DNA of 25,692 nucleotides. Source: Acidobacteriota bacterium (GTDB taxonomy: Bacteria; Acidobacteriota; Terriglobia; Terriglobales; Acidobacteriaceae). The notes below the pieces were generated by a model. The model worked only from the letters and a program-made list of their open reading frames with translations. It did no database searches and was not told where the DNA came from. Position 1 is the first letter of the stretch. Every line of letters begins with the position of its first letter. The stretch is taken from positions 1 through 25,692 of the forward strand of contig JAKAAZ010000019.1 in the NCBI GenBank assembly GCA_021802085.1, read 5' to 3'. A program made the translations under genes and the position numbers. Positions 25,326 through 25,692 of the stretch are shown one piece after another.

Positions 25326-25414
25326 GTGCAGCGAGGCTAGCTGCAAATCCAACGGGTGCGAGTCTCGTCCGTGGAAATTGTCCAGTTGCCACGGTAGCCA
25401 TCAGCAGGTCTGAT
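25326..25414 (+). ncRNA. Possible group II intron 5' fragment
   Basis: Transposase similarity ends at 25325 and the next bases are GTGCA, close to the GTGYG start of group II introns. A stem GCAGC/GCTGC (25328-25332 with 25340-25344) follows. A second hairpin, ACGGG/CTCGT with loop TGCGAGT (25352-25368), resembles a domain I element of bacterial introns, as do the later bases GGTAGCC. No maturase or domain V is present, so this would be only a stub. The call rests on remembered patterns and is tentative. Confidence 0.3.
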
Positions 25415-25692
25415 ATGGAGTGACCCTGTCAACTCCTGCGAAACTGTGGGGTTGTTTTTGTCGTTGTCGTTGTCGTTGCATTGGTCGTTTTCCGAGGACA
25501 GGGCGAGCAGCAGTCGGGGCAGATTTTAGCGACGATCGATCGGTCTGATATTCGCGGGTCGAAACCGCACAATCTTGATCCGTCGGGAGCTGCCTCTGAC
25601 TAGTGTCGCGAGTCCGGCTGGGCCTGTCGCATAGGGCATACGAGGATTCTCCTACGTGCATGCTCCGGCTGCTGCTGGCTCTGTGCTCGAAT
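25415..25692. other. Unassigned tail of the window
   Basis: Apart from the hexanucleotide repeat at 25458-25478 I recognise nothing here. Together with the preceding stub it makes about 366 bases without a gene. The open frame on the minus strand (25401-25661) has repetitive Gln/Arg content and no family likeness. Confidence 0.5.
25458..25478. repeat. TTGTCG hexanucleotide repeat, 3.5 copies
   Basis: Three perfect TTGTCG units and a half unit in tandem. On the minus strand this reads as a CAACGA run encoding alternating Gln-Arg. I associate runs of this kind with interspersed non-coding repeats in Acidobacteriota, but cannot verify that here. Confidence 0.6.

Noticed and set aside
25345..25375. 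tRNA-like T-arm look of the GGGTGCGAGTC segment
   Set aside because: No acceptor, D or anticodon arms can be formed around it and the T-loop consensus is missing.
1..25692. CRISPR arrays, tRNA or rRNA genes, toxin-antitoxin or phage genes
   Set aside because: Looked for repeated spacers, cloverleaf patterns and typical small gene pairs; none could be supported.

Overview
The window looks like a chromosomal segment of a soil-type Acidobacteriota bacterium. The clues are a 1,100-residue Oar-like TonB-dependent receptor with an N-terminal carboxypeptidase-regulatory-like domain, a glycan-degradation locus, an IS1380-type transposase relic, and a low-complexity TTGTCG repeat of a kind I associate with acidobacterial genomes. 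This assignment is an inference from gene content, not from a search.

Region 1 (1-861) holds a decayed Sel1-repeat gene with two compensating frameshifts and a possible broken small exported-peptide gene behind it. Region 2 (841-7258, + strand) is a complete ISC iron-sulfur cluster operon in the order iscR-like regulator, iscS, iscU, iscA, hscB, hscA, fdx, iscX. Its promoter spacer contains a perfect match to the core of an IscR type-1 operator. HscB carries an N-terminal four-cysteine zinc-ribbon-like module, as in the animal mitochondrial protein and unlike the E. coli one.

Region 3 (7334-24223) is a carbohydrate-use locus in two divergent arms around about 11850-12133. The minus arm encodes a Tat-exported sulfatase, a secreted GH27 alpha-galactosidase with a ricin-type C-terminal module, and an SDR dehydrogenase. 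The plus arm encodes a secreted CocE/NonD-type hydrolase, the TonB-dependent receptor, a GH78 alpha-L-rhamnosidase, a metallo-beta-lactamase-fold protein that has lost its metal motif, a DapA-family aldolase (translationally coupled), and an L-rhamnonate dehydratase-like enolase-superfamily enzyme. A coherent reading is: a rhamnose- and galactose-containing, possibly sulfated or esterified, glycan is bound and imported through the receptor. Its side groups are removed by the sulfatase, galactosidase, rhamnosidase and possibly the CocE-type hydrolase. L-rhamnose is then oxidised by a non-phosphorylative route (SDR dehydrogenase, lactone opening, RhmD-like dehydratase, DapA-type aldolase). The lactone-opening step has no orthodox enzyme here, and the degenerate MBL-fold protein sits where one would be expected. 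Several palindromes in intergenic DNA are candidate operators.

Region 4 (24224-25692) is a graveyard: a heavily mutated IS1380-family transposase relic cut off exactly where a structured, possibly group II intron-derived block begins, then a hexanucleotide repeat and unrecognised sequence.
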